Origin: Caballeronia sp. NK8
Lineage (GTDB): Bacteria; Pseudomonadota; Gammaproteobacteria; Burkholderiales; Burkholderiaceae
Assembly: GCF_018408855.1 (NCBI RefSeq)
Contig: NZ_AP024322.1
Coordinates: 1,488,001 to 1,552,000 of the forward strand
DNA: 64,000 nt
Reading direction: 5' to 3'
The notes under the pieces are model-generated. The model worked only from the letters and a program-made list of their open reading frames with translations. It was not told the origin of the DNA and made no database searches. A program made the position numbers and the translations under genes. Every line of letters starts with the position of its first letter. Positions within the stretch are counted from its first letter, which is position 1. Shown here one piece after another: positions 28,154 through 36,561 of this stretch.

Positions 28154-29014
28154 ATGCTCAATCCAGTCTGGTTGCACACTTTCGCGACGGTGGCCGCGTC
28201 GCACAGCTTCACCGACGCGGGCCGCCAGCTCGGGCTTCGGCAATCGAGCGTGTCCGAGCATATCCGGCGTCTGGAAGAGAGCGTCGGGCGGCGGCTTTTC
28301 GTGCGCGACACGCATTCACTCGCACTCACCGCCGACGGCGAAGCCATGCTGGTCCACGCCCGCGTGATCCTCGAAGCGATGGCGCACGCGCAATCGCAGT
28401 TCAGCTCGCCGCGTCTGCGCGGGCGCGTGCGGCTCGGTTCATCGGACGATATCGCGCTCGGGCCGCTGCCGAGCGTGCTCGCGGCGTTTCGCGACACCCA
28501 TCCGGACGTCGAGCTGGAAATCACCATCGGCATGACCGGGCGTCTGTATCAGATGGTCGATGCCGGAGAACTCGATCTCGCGGTCGGCAAGCGGCGTCTG
28601 GGCGACGCACGCGGCATGCGGCTTTTTTCCGGGCGGCTCGAATGGCTTGCCAAGCCCGGCACCATCGTCGATACGAGCGGGCCGCTGCCGCTCATTCTCG
28701 TCTCGGAGCCGAGCGTCACGCGGGGCGTGGTGCTCGATTCGCTGGCGATGTCCGGTGCGAGCTGGCAGATGGTCTGCACCAGCAGCAGCCACGCGGGCTG
28801 CATCGCCGCGGCGCGCGGCGGGCTCGGACTGACCGTGCGTTCGCATTTTCTGGCCGCGCGCGGACTGGCGCCGCCCGTGAATCGCGCGGAACTGCCGGAA
28901 TTGCCCGAAGTGGAATTCATCGCGTTCGGCGCGAAACATCTGAGCCGTCCGGCCGAAACCTTGCTTCAGCTCCTCGAAAACAGCGACCTGCGTGGCGAAT
29001 GGGACGGGGAATGA
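28154..29014 (+). CDS. LysR-family transcriptional regulator
   Basis: A 286-residue LysR-type regulator. The winged helix-turn-helix is complete (LHTFATVAASHSFTDAGRQLG, then SVSEHIRRLEESVGRRLF). The effector domain is of the periplasmic-binding fold with RVRLGSSDDIALGPLPSVLAAF. It is divergent to the MFS transporter gene, with 160 bases between their starts, the classic arrangement of a LysR protein that regulates its neighbour and itself. The ATG at 28154 starts the HTH directly; the frame is open further upstream, but that part overlaps the MFS promoter. Confidence 0.9.
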   Translation: MLNPVWLHTFATVAASHSFTDAGRQLGLRQSSVSEHIRRLEESVGRRLFVRDTHSLALTADGEAMLVHARVILEAMAHAQSQFSSPRLRGRVRLGSSDDIALGPLPSVLAAFRDTHPDVELEITIGMTGRLYQMVDAGELDLAVGKRRLGDARGMRLFSGRLEWLAKPGTIVDTSGPLPLILVSEPSVTRGVVLDSLAMSGASWQMVCTSSSHAGCIAAARGGLGLTVRSHFLAARGLAPPVNRAELPELPEVEFIAFGAKHLSRPAETLLQLLENSDLRGEWDGE

Positions 29015-29142
29015 CGCCCGGAACGCGCGCCCGCGAGGGCAGGGAAGCCGGTTGTGCCGCTGCAACGGCCGGTAGACCCGAATGGCTATCGCCAATCTGT
29101 TCTTATATATTGTGCGGCGTTTGAAGTAGCCACTTCCACGAC

Positions 29143-30801
29143 GTGTTCCGCTTCTTGTCCCTTTTCTTTTCCGGTCGGTTTCGCTGCGCGGCGTTCTTCG
29201 TCGTGATGGCGCTCGCGCCGTTTTCGGGTGCCCACGCGGCCGCCTACGTGACGAAGCACTGCGACGACCTCGAAGGCAAAATCGTGCCCGCGTCGATCAT
29301 CGGGCTGCCGACGCGCGGCGCGACGATCGTCTCCGCCTGGGTCGTGAAGGCGGCCGCGCCCGGCAACCGCAACGGCGAGTATTGCCGCATCACGGGGTTC
29401 ATCAAGGCGCTGCAGGATTCGACGCCCGATATCCGCTTCGAAGTGAACCTGCCGAGCCGCTGGAACGGGCGCGCGTTGCAGATGGGCGGCGGCGGCTACA
29501 ACGGCACGATCGTCTCCGGCACCGACCCGATGCCTTTCGCGCCGGACTCCACGCCGCTCGCGCGCGGCTACGCGACGTTCGGCTCGGACTCGGGCCACGT
29601 CGGCAACGCGGGGCGCGCGGACTTCGCGGGCAACGACGAAGCCATCGTCAATTTCGGCTTCGGGCATCTCAAGAAAACGCGCGATGTCGCGCTTGCGCTG
29701 ATCCAGATGGGCTACGGGCGCACGCCCGAAAAAACCTACTTCGCCGGCGGCTCGACGGGCGGGCGCGAGGGTTTCACCGTGATCGAGCGCTTTCCGAACG
29801 ACTACGACGGCGTGATCGCCAACGCGCCCGCGATCAATTTCTCCGGCGTCCGGCTGATGGGCGTGAAGGTCGGGCAGGCCTCGTATGCGAAACCGGGCGG
29901 CTTCGTCGGCGTCGCGCAGCAGCGGCGCGTGTTCGAGACCGTCGTGCACGAATGCGACCGGCTCGACGGCGCGGCGGACGGCATCGTCAGCAACGTGGAG
30001 GCGTGCAGGAAGCTGGAACCGCAGATCATCGCGTCGCTGCGTTGCGCGAACGGGCAGCGGCCGTCCTTGCGCGACAGTTGCCTGTCGGACGCGCAGATCG
30101 ACACGCTTCAGACCTTGCGCGATGGCGTCGCGCTGCCATATCCGCTCGCGTACGGCGTCGATAGCTATCCCGGCTACAACGTCTTTCAGGGCGTCGATTT
30201 CTCGGGCACGCTCGGCCTCGGCGACTCGCCGGTACTGCTCACGCCGCCGACCTTTGCCGCGAACGGGTATCTGTTCGCGCAAGGCGACGCGTATATCCGC
30301 CACTTCGTCACGCGCGATCTCGGCTTCAGCGCGCTCACCTTCGACCTCGACAATCCCGGCCGCTTCAAGCAGCGCCTCATCACGCTCGCGTACACCGTCG
30401 GCGCGATGAACCCGGATTTCTCCGCGTTCATCGCGCACGGCGGCAAGCTCATCGCGATGCACGGCCTCGCCGACGAAGTCATCAGCCCGAACCAGACGAT
30501 CGCGTTCTATCGCGGACTCATCGACCGATACGGCCAGGACACCGTCGATTCGTTCATGCGGCTCTACATGGTGCCGGGCTTCCAGCACGGCAACGGCGTG
30601 TTCATTCCCGCCTGGGACGAACTCGGCGCGCTCGACGAATGGGTGAGCAACGGCGTCGGACCCGAGACGCTTGTCGGCAGCGACATCGCGCCCGCCACCA
30701 ACGGACGCACGCGGCCGATATGCCGTTATCCGAACTATCCACGCTACATGGGCAAGGGCAGCATCAGTCTCGCGGCGAGCTTCCGTTGCGTGGAGCCGTG
30801 A
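29143..30801 (+). CDS. Tannase/feruloyl esterase-family hydrolase
   Basis: A 552-residue secreted hydrolase of the tannase/feruloyl esterase family, which cleaves esters of plant phenolic acids. A signal peptide covers about residues 1-33 (ends SGAHA). The catalytic serine lies in GGSTGGREG near residue 206; the acid and base are in MHGLADEVISP and GFQHGNG near the C-terminus. Several cysteine pairs flank the active site, as in the fungal enzymes. GTG is the start; it lies just ahead of the signal peptide. It stands alone, and converges on the DUF2917 gene. The exact substrate is not predictable. Confidence 0.85.
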   Translation: MFRFLSLFFSGRFRCAAFFVVMALAPFSGAHAAAYVTKHCDDLEGKIVPASIIGLPTRGATIVSAWVVKAAAPGNRNGEYCRITGFIKALQDSTPDIRFEVNLPSRWNGRALQMGGGGYNGTIVSGTDPMPFAPDSTPLARGYATFGSDSGHVGNAGRADFAGNDEAIVNFGFGHLKKTRDVALALIQMGYGRTPEKTYFAGGSTGGREGFTVIERFPNDYDGVIANAPAINFSGVRLMGVKVGQASYAKPGGFVGVAQQRRVFETVVHECDRLDGAADGIVSNVEACRKLEPQIIASLRCANGQRPSLRDSCLSDAQIDTLQTLRDGVALPYPLAYGVDSYPGYNVFQGVDFSGTLGLGDSPVLLTPPTFAANGYLFAQGDAYIRHFVTRDLGFSALTFDLDNPGRFKQRLITLAYTVGAMNPDFSAFIAHGGKLIAMHGLADEVISPNQTIAFYRGLIDRYGQDTVDSFMRLYMVPGFQHGNGVFIPAWDELGALDEWVSNGVGPETLVGSDIAPATNGRTRPICRYPNYPRYMGKGSISLAASFRCVEP

Positions 30802-30813
30802 GCGGCTGCATCG

Positions 30814-31221
30814 TCAGAGCGCGTTCGCATGCCGGCCCGCGATGCGTGGCCAGTACCTCGCGAGCCAGCGCAGCAGCAAGCCGCGCGGCGCTGCGCGATA
30901 CGACGTGAGCGACACTTCGATCGCCGCATCGCTCGCGGACGACAGCCACACGCGCTCGCCGCGCGACAGTCTCACGACATCGCCGGGCTTCATCCAGTAG
31001 TCGTACGGGTCGCGATGACGCGTGAGCCAGAGCGAACACCCGGGCGCATCGGCCACGCGCAGTTCGGCGTCGCGCGTGAGCCGCCAGGACACCATCTGAT
31101 GCGGATGCACTTCGACATAGACCACGACGCGCGCGCCCGATGCGCCCGCTGTGCTCAGGCGCCCCGACGCCACGCCGTGGCCGGCGCCATGACCCGCGCA
31201 AACTTGCGATACCTCTTCCAT
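30814..31221 (-). CDS. DUF2917 domain protein
   Basis: A 135-residue soluble protein of the DUF2917 family. The core reads VHPHQMVSWRLTRDAELRVADA, then SLWLTRHRDPYDYWMKPGDVVRLSRGERVWLS, typical of this small beta-rich, cupin-like domain. The C-terminal part is basic and rich in Trp and Arg (LLLRWLARYWPRIAGR). Function is unknown. The ATG at 31221 follows GGAGAGCAGAG. Upstream on the same strand are a terminator-like hairpin, a short leader reading frame and a good -35/-10 pair, so transcription into this gene may be attenuated. Confidence 0.8.
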   Translation of the reverse strand: MEEVSQVCAGHGAGHGVASGRLSTAGASGARVVVYVEVHPHQMVSWRLTRDAELRVADAPGCSLWLTRHRDPYDYWMKPGDVVRLSRGERVWLSSASDAAIEVSLTSYRAAPRGLLLRWLARYWPRIAGRHANAL

Positions 31222-31265
31222 CTCTGCTCTCCATGATGTGAGCCGAAGACGGAAACCTTGCACGC

Positions 31266-31301
31266 AAAAACAAGAAGGCCCCGTCTTGCGGCGGGGCCTT
31301 C
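31266..31301 (-). terminator. Terminator-like hairpin upstream of the DUF2917 gene
   Basis: A 10-bp GC-rich stem (31274-31283 with 31292-31301) and an eight-base loop, followed on the minus strand by CTTGTTTTTG. It lies between a minus-strand promoter and the DUF2917 coding region, so it may be an attenuator, or the end of a short independent RNA. Confidence 0.7.
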
Positions 31302-31326
31302 GGAATCTGTCTGCTTGCCTGTTTCG

Positions 31327-31416
31327 CTAGCGCACACGCTGTCCCGATGACCCGCCACACATGGCGTTCATACGGTTTTTAATCGCGGCGATGGAGAAAA
31401 GGATGGCTGCGTGCAT
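31327..31416 (-). CDS. Possible 29-residue leader peptide
   Basis: A short frame from ATG at 31416 to TAG at 31327, with sequence beginning MHAAILFSIAAIKNR and a Gly/Ser-rich end (CGGSSGQRVR). It lies between the minus-strand promoter and the terminator-like hairpin. The predicted transcription start is within a base or two of the ATG, so translation would be leaderless; an inner ATG gives a 14-residue version beginning MNAMCGG. No run of one regulatory amino acid is seen. It may be a leader peptide, a small protein, or chance. Confidence 0.35.
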   Translation of the reverse strand: MHAAILFSIAAIKNRMNAMCGGSSGQRVR

Positions 31417-31423
31417 GTGTTGC

Positions 31424-31453
31424 AGTATCGTGTGGCGCGCTGGCGCTTGTCAA
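31424..31453 (-). promoter_or_regulatory. Sigma-70-type promoter toward DUF2917
   Basis: On the minus strand a perfect -35 TTGACA (31448-31453) stands 18 bases before GATACT (31424-31429), a 4/6 match to the -10 consensus. The expected start point is about 31417, giving a leader of ~200 bases before the DUF2917 start codon that contains the short frame and the hairpin. Confidence 0.5.
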
Positions 31454-31557
31454 TATCGAGATAGAGACGCGATGCAAGAAGGCAGGCAGGGCGGCTCTTG
31501 CCGATGCGCCCGCGACGGTTTAACTTGGACGCCATCGATAACTTTCGGAGGCTCGTC

Positions 31558-31911
31558 GTGGCTTATTTGCTACTCGTCGTGGAACCGGTCGAACAGCGCG
31601 GCCAGCGCACGCAGGAAGAGGGACGCGAGGCGTATCGCCAGATGGGCGAGTTCGCCGAAGGACTGAAGGCGCGCGGCGTGTTGCGCGCGGTCGAATCGCT
31701 GACCTCGCAAAAGGACGGGGCGCGCGTCACGAACGTCGATGGCGATGCGCGCGTCATCGACGGCCCGTTCGCCGAAGCGAAGGAGATGATCGGCGGCTTC
31801 TTTCTGCTCGATTGCGAAACGCATGCGCAAGCCGTCGCGATCGCGGCGCAATGCCCGGCGGCGAAGTGGTGCACCATCGAAGTCCGCAAGGTCGGGCCGT
31901 GTTATTTGTGA
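31558..31911 (+). CDS. YCII/DGPF-family protein linked to an ECF42 sigma factor
   Basis: A 117-residue YCII-related protein. It contains the literal DGPF motif (VIDGPFAEAKEMIGG), the name-giving element of the DGPF proteins that accompany ECF42 sigma factors. The fold is a small ferredoxin-like alpha/beta barrel half, normally dimeric; the activity is unknown. GTG is the start: CGGAGG stands seven bases before it, and no ATG lies close. The VOC gene and sigma-factor gene follow in the same direction, so this is the first gene of a three-gene cluster. Confidence 0.85.
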   Translation: MAYLLLVVEPVEQRGQRTQEEGREAYRQMGEFAEGLKARGVLRAVESLTSQKDGARVTNVDGDARVIDGPFAEAKEMIGGFFLLDCETHAQAVAIAAQCPAAKWCTIEVRKVGPCYL

Positions 31912-31917
31912 AGTTCG

Positions 31918-31944
31918 TGTCGATTTTCATACGCGCGAATCGTC
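31918..31944 (+). promoter_or_regulatory. Candidate ECF42-type promoter
   Basis: TGTCGA (31918-31923) and CGTC (31941-31944) separated by 17 bases, 54 bases before the VOC gene. This matches the ECF42 consensus as I recall it (-35 TGTCGA, -10 CGA/TC). Its place inside the sigma factor's own cluster fits autoregulation. Not verified by any search. Confidence 0.45.
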
Positions 31945-31997
31945 GTGCATGTAACGGCTGCGATGCCGCCTGACGATCCAACCCGGAGACCTCCACC

Positions 31998-32396
31998 ATG
32001 CACAAACAGATCTTCGTGAACCTGCCGGTTCGCGACCTCAAGCGTTCGATGACCTTCTTCAAGGCACTGGGTCTGAGCTTCAACCCGAACTTCACGAACG
32101 ACGACGCCGCGTGCCTCGTCATCGGCGAAAACATTTACGCGATGCTGCTCGTCGAAAAGTTTTTCCAGACCTTCACGGAGAAGCCGATCGCCGACGCCCA
32201 CGCGAGCACCGAGACGCTCGTGTGCCTGTCGTGCGAGAGCAGGGCGGAAGTCGACGATCTGGTCGCGAAGGCCGTCGCCGCGGGCGGACGCGCGCCGCGC
32301 GAGCCGCAGGATCACGGCTTCATGTACGGCCACGGCTTCGAGGATCTCGACGGTCATATCTGGGAACTCGTGCACATGAATCCGGAAGCGGCGTGA
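31998..32396 (+). CDS. VOC-family (glyoxalase-like) protein
   Basis: A 132-residue vicinal-oxygen-chelate protein. It begins with IFVNLPVRDLKRSMTFFKALG, the standard first half-module, and ends GHGFEDLDGHIWELVHMNP with the metal-binding acid and histidine positions (DLDGHIWEL). Such small VOC proteins are often dimeric metalloenzymes or resistance proteins; the substrate cannot be told. GGAGACC lies a few bases before the ATG. Its TGA overlaps the GTG start of the sigma-factor gene, so the two are translationally coupled. A candidate ECF promoter precedes it. Confidence 0.88.
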   Translation: MHKQIFVNLPVRDLKRSMTFFKALGLSFNPNFTNDDAACLVIGENIYAMLLVEKFFQTFTEKPIADAHASTETLVCLSCESRAEVDDLVAKAVAAGGRAPREPQDHGFMYGHGFEDLDGHIWELVHMNPEAA

Positions 32397-33697
32397 GCGG
32401 GCGCGGGCAGCGGAACGACACGGAGGACGATGCCGCGCGGCGCGCGATCGACGCGGTATGGCGCATCGAGTCCGCGAAGGTGATCGCGAGCGTGGCGCGC
32501 GTCGTGCGCGATGTCGCGCTCGCCGAGGAACTGGCGCAGGACGCGTTCGTCGCCGCACTGGAACACTGGAGCCAACCGGGCGTGGGCGTGCCCGAGAAGC
32601 CGGGAGCGTGGCTCATGACGACAGCGAAAAACAAGGCGCTCGACCGTCTGCGGCAGCACGCGCTGCACGCGCGCAAGCACGAGGAATACGGCCGCGACCT
32701 CGACGCGCAGGAGGCGCACATCACGCCCGATTTCGTCGATGCGCTCGACGCCGCGCGCGAGGACGACATCGGCGACGATCTGCTGCGGCTCATTTTCACG
32801 GCGTGCCATCCGGTGCTGTCCGTCGATGCGCGCGCCGCGCTGACGCTGCGCCTGATCGGCGGACTCACGACCGACGAGATCGCGCGCGCGTTTCTCGTGC
32901 CGGAGCCGACCATCGCGCAGCGCATCGTGCGGGCGAAGCGCACGCTGTCGGCGGCCCGCGTGCCGTTCGAGGTGCCGAAAGCCGACGCGCGCGCGGCGCG
33001 GCTCGGATCGGTGCTCGAAGTCATCTATCTGATCTTCAACGAAGGCTATTCGGCGACGGCCGGCGACGACTGGATGCGTCCGGGCTTGTGTGAAGACGCG
33101 TTGCGGCTCGGGCGCATCCTCGCCGAACTGACGCCGGATGAGAGCGAGGTTCACGGGCTCGTCGCGCTGATGGAAATTCAGGCCTCGCGCATGAAGGCGC
33201 GCATCGACCGGGAAGGCCGGCCGGTGCTGCTGCCAGACCAGGACCGCAGCCGCTGGGACCCGCTGCTGATCCGTCGCGGGCTCACGGCGCTGACACGCTC
33301 GGAAGCGCTGGGCGGCGCGCGCGGCGTGTACGCGCTGCAGGCGGCGCTCGCGGCGTGCCATGCGCGCGCGCCGAGCGCCGGCGACACCGACTGGCCGATG
33401 ATCGTCGCGCTCTACGACGCGCTGATGCAAACCGCGCCGACGCCGGTGGTCGAACTGAATCGCGCGGTCGCCGTGAGCATGGCGTACGGGCCGCAGGCCG
33501 CGCTGCCGATCGTCGATGCGTTGTCGGACGCGCCCGCGCTCAGGAACTATCACTGGCTGCCGAGCGTGCGCGCCGATCTGCTGGCGAAGCTGGGGCGCAG
33601 GCGTGAGGCGCGCGCGGAGTTCGAACGCGCGGCGTCGCTGACGAAGAATGCGCGGGAGCGGGCGTTTCTGCTGGATCGGGCTGGGGAGATGGGGTGA
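32393..33697 (+). CDS. ECF42-type RNA polymerase sigma factor with C-terminal extension
   Basis: A 434-residue ECF sigma factor, more than twice the usual length. The sigma-2 region (VIASVARVVRDVALAEELAQDAF, then PGAWLMTTAKNKALDRLR) and sigma-4 region (LTLRLIGGLTTDEIARAFLV, with TIAQRIVRAKR) occupy residues 1-190. The rest is a helical extension (DUF6596-like) with TPR-like helices, including YLIFNEGYSATAG and VVELNRAVAVSMAYGP, as in group ECF42. No anti-sigma gene is present, in keeping with the idea that the extension controls activity. The GTG start overlaps the VOC stop by four bases (GTGA). A terminator follows. Confidence 0.9.
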   Translation: MSGRGQRNDTEDDAARRAIDAVWRIESAKVIASVARVVRDVALAEELAQDAFVAALEHWSQPGVGVPEKPGAWLMTTAKNKALDRLRQHALHARKHEEYGRDLDAQEAHITPDFVDALDAAREDDIGDDLLRLIFTACHPVLSVDARAALTLRLIGGLTTDEIARAFLVPEPTIAQRIVRAKRTLSAARVPFEVPKADARAARLGSVLEVIYLIFNEGYSATAGDDWMRPGLCEDALRLGRILAELTPDESEVHGLVALMEIQASRMKARIDREGRPVLLPDQDRSRWDPLLIRRGLTALTRSEALGGARGVYALQAALAACHARAPSAGDTDWPMIVALYDALMQTAPTPVVELNRAVAVSMAYGPQAALPIVDALSDAPALRNYHWLPSVRADLLAKLGRRREARAEFERAASLTKNARERAFLLDRAGEMG

Positions 33698-33698
33698 A

Positions 33699-33744
33699 TG
33701 AGGCTGGGCGCCGGGCATCGGCTCAGCCTCATTTATAATTTTAC
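33699..33744 (+). terminator. Terminator after the ECF42 cluster
   Basis: An 8-bp stem (TGAGGCTG at 33699-33706 with 33724-33731), then ATTTATAATTTT. It starts right after the sigma-factor stop codon. Confidence 0.7.
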
Positions 33745-34012
33745 ATAAGATAAATTATCGATGTTTTGGCCGTGACATTGGCTATCATCGAAGTTCAGAC
33801 CTCCAACGCCAGCATCGGGACACCGACCTCGGACCACAAAGACGCTGCCACCTATAATCAAACGAGGTCATGCGCGATTATTTCAAAAATTGTCGATTTT
33901 TTAAAACATCAATCAACAACTCGAAATTTTTGTCGGAACTACATATCGCCGGTCCACCCTTAGCAAAGCTCACGCAATAATGCCGCTCACGGAATAATCG
34001 ACGCCCATCTCC
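33745..34012. other. AT-rich intergenic region
   Basis: About 270 bases with markedly lower GC than the surroundings and no supported gene. It is the probable promoter region of the downstream glycosyltransferase-like gene, and the drop in GC may mark an old insertion boundary. No repeat or mobile-element end was recognised. Confidence 0.4.
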
Positions 34013-35401
34013 ATGAACACCGACGACTACCAGCAACTTGCTCCGAGACTCTACGCTGGCGACATTGAAGCGTGTTTCCGGTTTCTCGATGAGCGCATGG
34101 CAGCGGACGGACACCTCGCCGATTACTGGCATTGGCGCGCAGTCGCCCACATGCGCGCGGGCGAATTTTCGCGCGCGCTCGACATCTGCTGCCAGATCAC
34201 TCGTCAGTCGGACGTATTCGGGTTCCAGCTCCACAGCCTGTGCGATGCGTGCGCGCATCTCGGACTGAAAGAACTCGCGCTCGCCATGATCGACTTCGTG
34301 GGATTAAAGCTTGATACCGCGCCGATCGCACACTTCCTGTGGCGCGTCTACGGCTGGCACTACCTCGGCGACGACCAGCGCGTTCTGGACATGAACGCGG
34401 ACGGCGTCGACCCGCATTCGGCGTTCGTACTTGGTCATCATCAGGCACGCAGCGCAATGCGCCTCAACGGCATCGCGAGTGGCGTCGAGCTGATGCATCG
34501 CCACTGGTCGTCGCACGATGCGCGGCGCGTACTGTTCCCCCATGTCGACGTCGAGCACTACTGGTGCGGACAGCGCGTCCTGCCGGCGCATATGACGCTG
34601 ACGTCGATCGCGTCGGGTCACGGCGATCAGGTCAACTGGGTGCGCTACGCCGGCGCGCTTCAGGGACTCGGCGTACAGCTGGCGATCGCCGACGGTTCAG
34701 ACAAAAACTATCGGCTCTCGATGTCCGAGTCGCGACAGGCCGAAGATGCCGAACGCCTGCGCGCGGCAGGTTTCACCGTCGCGCCCGACGGCGCACTGTG
34801 GACCGAACCCTTCGCCCTCTTCACCTCGCTGTTTCCCGCGCTCGGCTATGCGCCCTCGGCACGCTACCTCGAACCGGCCGATCCCTCCGCCGCCGATGCG
34901 ATCGTCGATGAGATCCGGCAACGCGCGCGCGGCAAACGCTGCGTGGGCATCTTCTGGTCTTCGTGCGAGTCGGCGAACAACTTCGCCAACCGCAGCCTGA
35001 CCCTGCCCCATCTCAGGCCGCTTCTGGACGGCACGAGCGACATCCACTGGGTGATCATGCAGCGCGGCTTCGAGCGCAAACGCTGGCTGGACGACCCGCG
35101 CGCACACGACCCCGAGCGCTTCACGACACTCTCCCTCGACGTGACGCTCGCGCAAAGCATCGGCATCATCGACCGGCTCGATGCGTTCGTCGGCAACGAC
35201 GGCGCCCTGTCCCATCTCGCGGGCGCACTCGGCAAGCGCTGCTACCTGTTCCTCAATCAGGTCGCCGAATGGCGTTACGAGCGCGAGCCGCATCACACCC
35301 CGTGGTATCCGACGATGCGCCTCGTGCGCGCGCAGCGGCTGGGCGACTGGGACGACGTCGTGCGTCAGCTGGGACAATGCCTCGCAAACGACGCGCCCTG
35401 A
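34013..35401 (+). CDS. TPR-containing glycosyltransferase-like protein
   Basis: A 462-residue cytoplasmic protein. The first ~230 residues are helical with TPR-like pairs (HWRAVAHMRAGEFSRALDICCQI; LKELALAMIDFVGL). The C-terminal part resembles GT9/GT41-type glycosyltransferase-like domains joined to TPRs: GKRCVGIFWSSC, a stretch near VIMQRGFER, and the donor-site-like FVGNDGALSHLAGALGK followed by WYPTMRLVRA. No signal peptide or membrane helix. It could glycosylate a surface protein or polysaccharide precursor, but no acceptor gene is nearby. It sits alone behind an AT-rich stretch. Family assignment is by motif resemblance only. Confidence 0.65.
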   Translation: MNTDDYQQLAPRLYAGDIEACFRFLDERMAADGHLADYWHWRAVAHMRAGEFSRALDICCQITRQSDVFGFQLHSLCDACAHLGLKELALAMIDFVGLKLDTAPIAHFLWRVYGWHYLGDDQRVLDMNADGVDPHSAFVLGHHQARSAMRLNGIASGVELMHRHWSSHDARRVLFPHVDVEHYWCGQRVLPAHMTLTSIASGHGDQVNWVRYAGALQGLGVQLAIADGSDKNYRLSMSESRQAEDAERLRAAGFTVAPDGALWTEPFALFTSLFPALGYAPSARYLEPADPSAADAIVDEIRQRARGKRCVGIFWSSCESANNFANRSLTLPHLRPLLDGTSDIHWVIMQRGFERKRWLDDPRAHDPERFTTLSLDVTLAQSIGIIDRLDAFVGNDGALSHLAGALGKRCYLFLNQVAEWRYEREPHHTPWYPTMRLVRAQRLGDWDDVVRQLGQCLANDAP

Positions 35402-35407
35402 ACCCGC

Positions 35408-35914
35408 CTACGCAAACCGCGCCGCGAGCGTCTGCGGAATCGGGCTGCGCTTCGTGAGCGCGCAGGTCGGCGTGTCGGCACGCGGGCCGCGCACGTAGCT
35501 TTCTAGCTGGTCGATGGCGAACTGCTGCTCGTCGATGACATGCCGCACCAGATCGCCGATCGAAATCATGCCGGCGAGCATGCCGCCCTCGATCACCGGC
35601 AGATGACGGATGCGGTGCTGCGTCATCAGCGTCATGCATTCGTCGGCGCTCGTTCTGAGGCTCACGGACATCACGGGCGCGGTCATGATCTCGCATACCG
35701 TCGTCGTGCGCGAAGCCTTGTCCCGCAGGATCACCTTGCGCGCGTAGTCGCGCTCCGTGACGATGCCGCACACCGTATCGCCGACCATGACGACCAGCGC
35801 GCCCACTTCCGCCCGCGACATCAGCGCGACGGCTTCGTGAACGCTCGCCTCCGCATCGATGGTGTGAACCGTCATGTCGCCCTTAGCCCTCAGGACTTGC
35901 TTCACCGTTGCCAT
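35408..35914 (-). CDS. CBS-domain pair protein
   Basis: A 168-residue protein made of two CBS domains (about residues 8-65 and 72-130), a module that binds adenosyl ligands such as AMP, ATP or NADH and reports energy state. Typical pieces are SVHEAVALMSRAEVGALVVM with IVTERDYARKV, and ECMTLMTQHRIRHLPVIEGG with GMISIGDLVRHVI. A 35-residue tail follows. No enzyme or channel domain is attached, so it is a stand-alone sensor with an unknown partner. It converges with the glycosyltransferase-like gene, seven bases between stops. Confidence 0.92.
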   Translation of the reverse strand: MATVKQVLRAKGDMTVHTIDAEASVHEAVALMSRAEVGALVVMVGDTVCGIVTERDYARKVILRDKASRTTTVCEIMTAPVMSVSLRTSADECMTLMTQHRIRHLPVIEGGMLAGMISIGDLVRHVIDEQQFAIDQLESYVRGPRADTPTCALTKRSPIPQTLAARFA

Positions 35915-36006
35915 TTGCCGTTCTCCCGTTATCCGCGCGTGCGGTGTGCTGCCGTGTTCAACAAAATCAACAAACTCGTCGATGAGATCAGTGCTCCCTT
36001 GTTCGC

Positions 36007-36318
36007 TCAGTCGAAGTCGAACAGATCGCCGAGAAACGATTTCTTTCGACGCCCGTGCTCATGCTTGCCGCGCGAGTCGCCGTAGTGATAGCCCTCCTGG
36101 CGATGCGGACGGCGCTCGCGATCGTGATCGCGCTCTTGCCAGTCGTCACGGCGCGCGGCCTGAGCCTCGGCGAGCGAATCCTGCGTGGCGCGGCGGATCA
36201 TCTGATCGAGCTCGCCGCGATCAAGCCACACGCCGCGGCATTGCGGGCAATAGTCGATTTCGATGCCCTCGCGAATGGTCATCAGCAGGTCTGTCGCGGG
36301 ACACACGGGGCATTTCAT
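36007..36318 (-). CDS. TFIIB-type zinc-ribbon protein
   Basis: A 103-residue protein. The N-terminal domain is a zf-TFIIB ribbon with four cysteines (C3, C6, C24, C27) and the family's CRGVWLDRGELDQMI helix. The C-terminal half is very rich in Arg, His, Asp and Lys (for example RDDWQERDHDRERR) and is probably disordered, ending in the short hydrophobic FLGDLFDFD. Such proteins are common in proteobacteria and of unknown function; nucleic-acid or protein binding is plausible. GGAAACGAT lies before the ATG. Confidence 0.88.
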   Translation of the reverse strand: MKCPVCPATDLLMTIREGIEIDYCPQCRGVWLDRGELDQMIRRATQDSLAEAQAARRDDWQERDHDRERRPHRQEGYHYGDSRGKHEHGRRKKSFLGDLFDFD

Positions 36319-36561
36319 ATCGTTTCCTTTCTGTTTGCTTTCAGTGAAGACAATCTAGCGGAAGGAATCGTTCCAAAAAATGTGCAATTTCGAGCGCATC
36401 AGTTCGGAAAACCCGAAATTAGACGGTTAGTTGCATATTACGAATTCGTGTTCCGACGCAGAGTTCAGCAGCCGACTTGCGATCCATCCCAAAATTCCGC
36501 AAGCTTTCGGTTTGACGCGGCGCGCAGCGCGCGAGCCGCCACGCACAAAAAGGCGACGACC

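Noticed and set aside
31448..31473. Second ECF42-like promoter (TGTCAA-N16-CGAT) before the YCII/DGPF gene
   Set aside because: TGTCAA is the reverse complement of the -35 box of a better minus-strand promoter, and it misses one consensus base; the match may be incidental.
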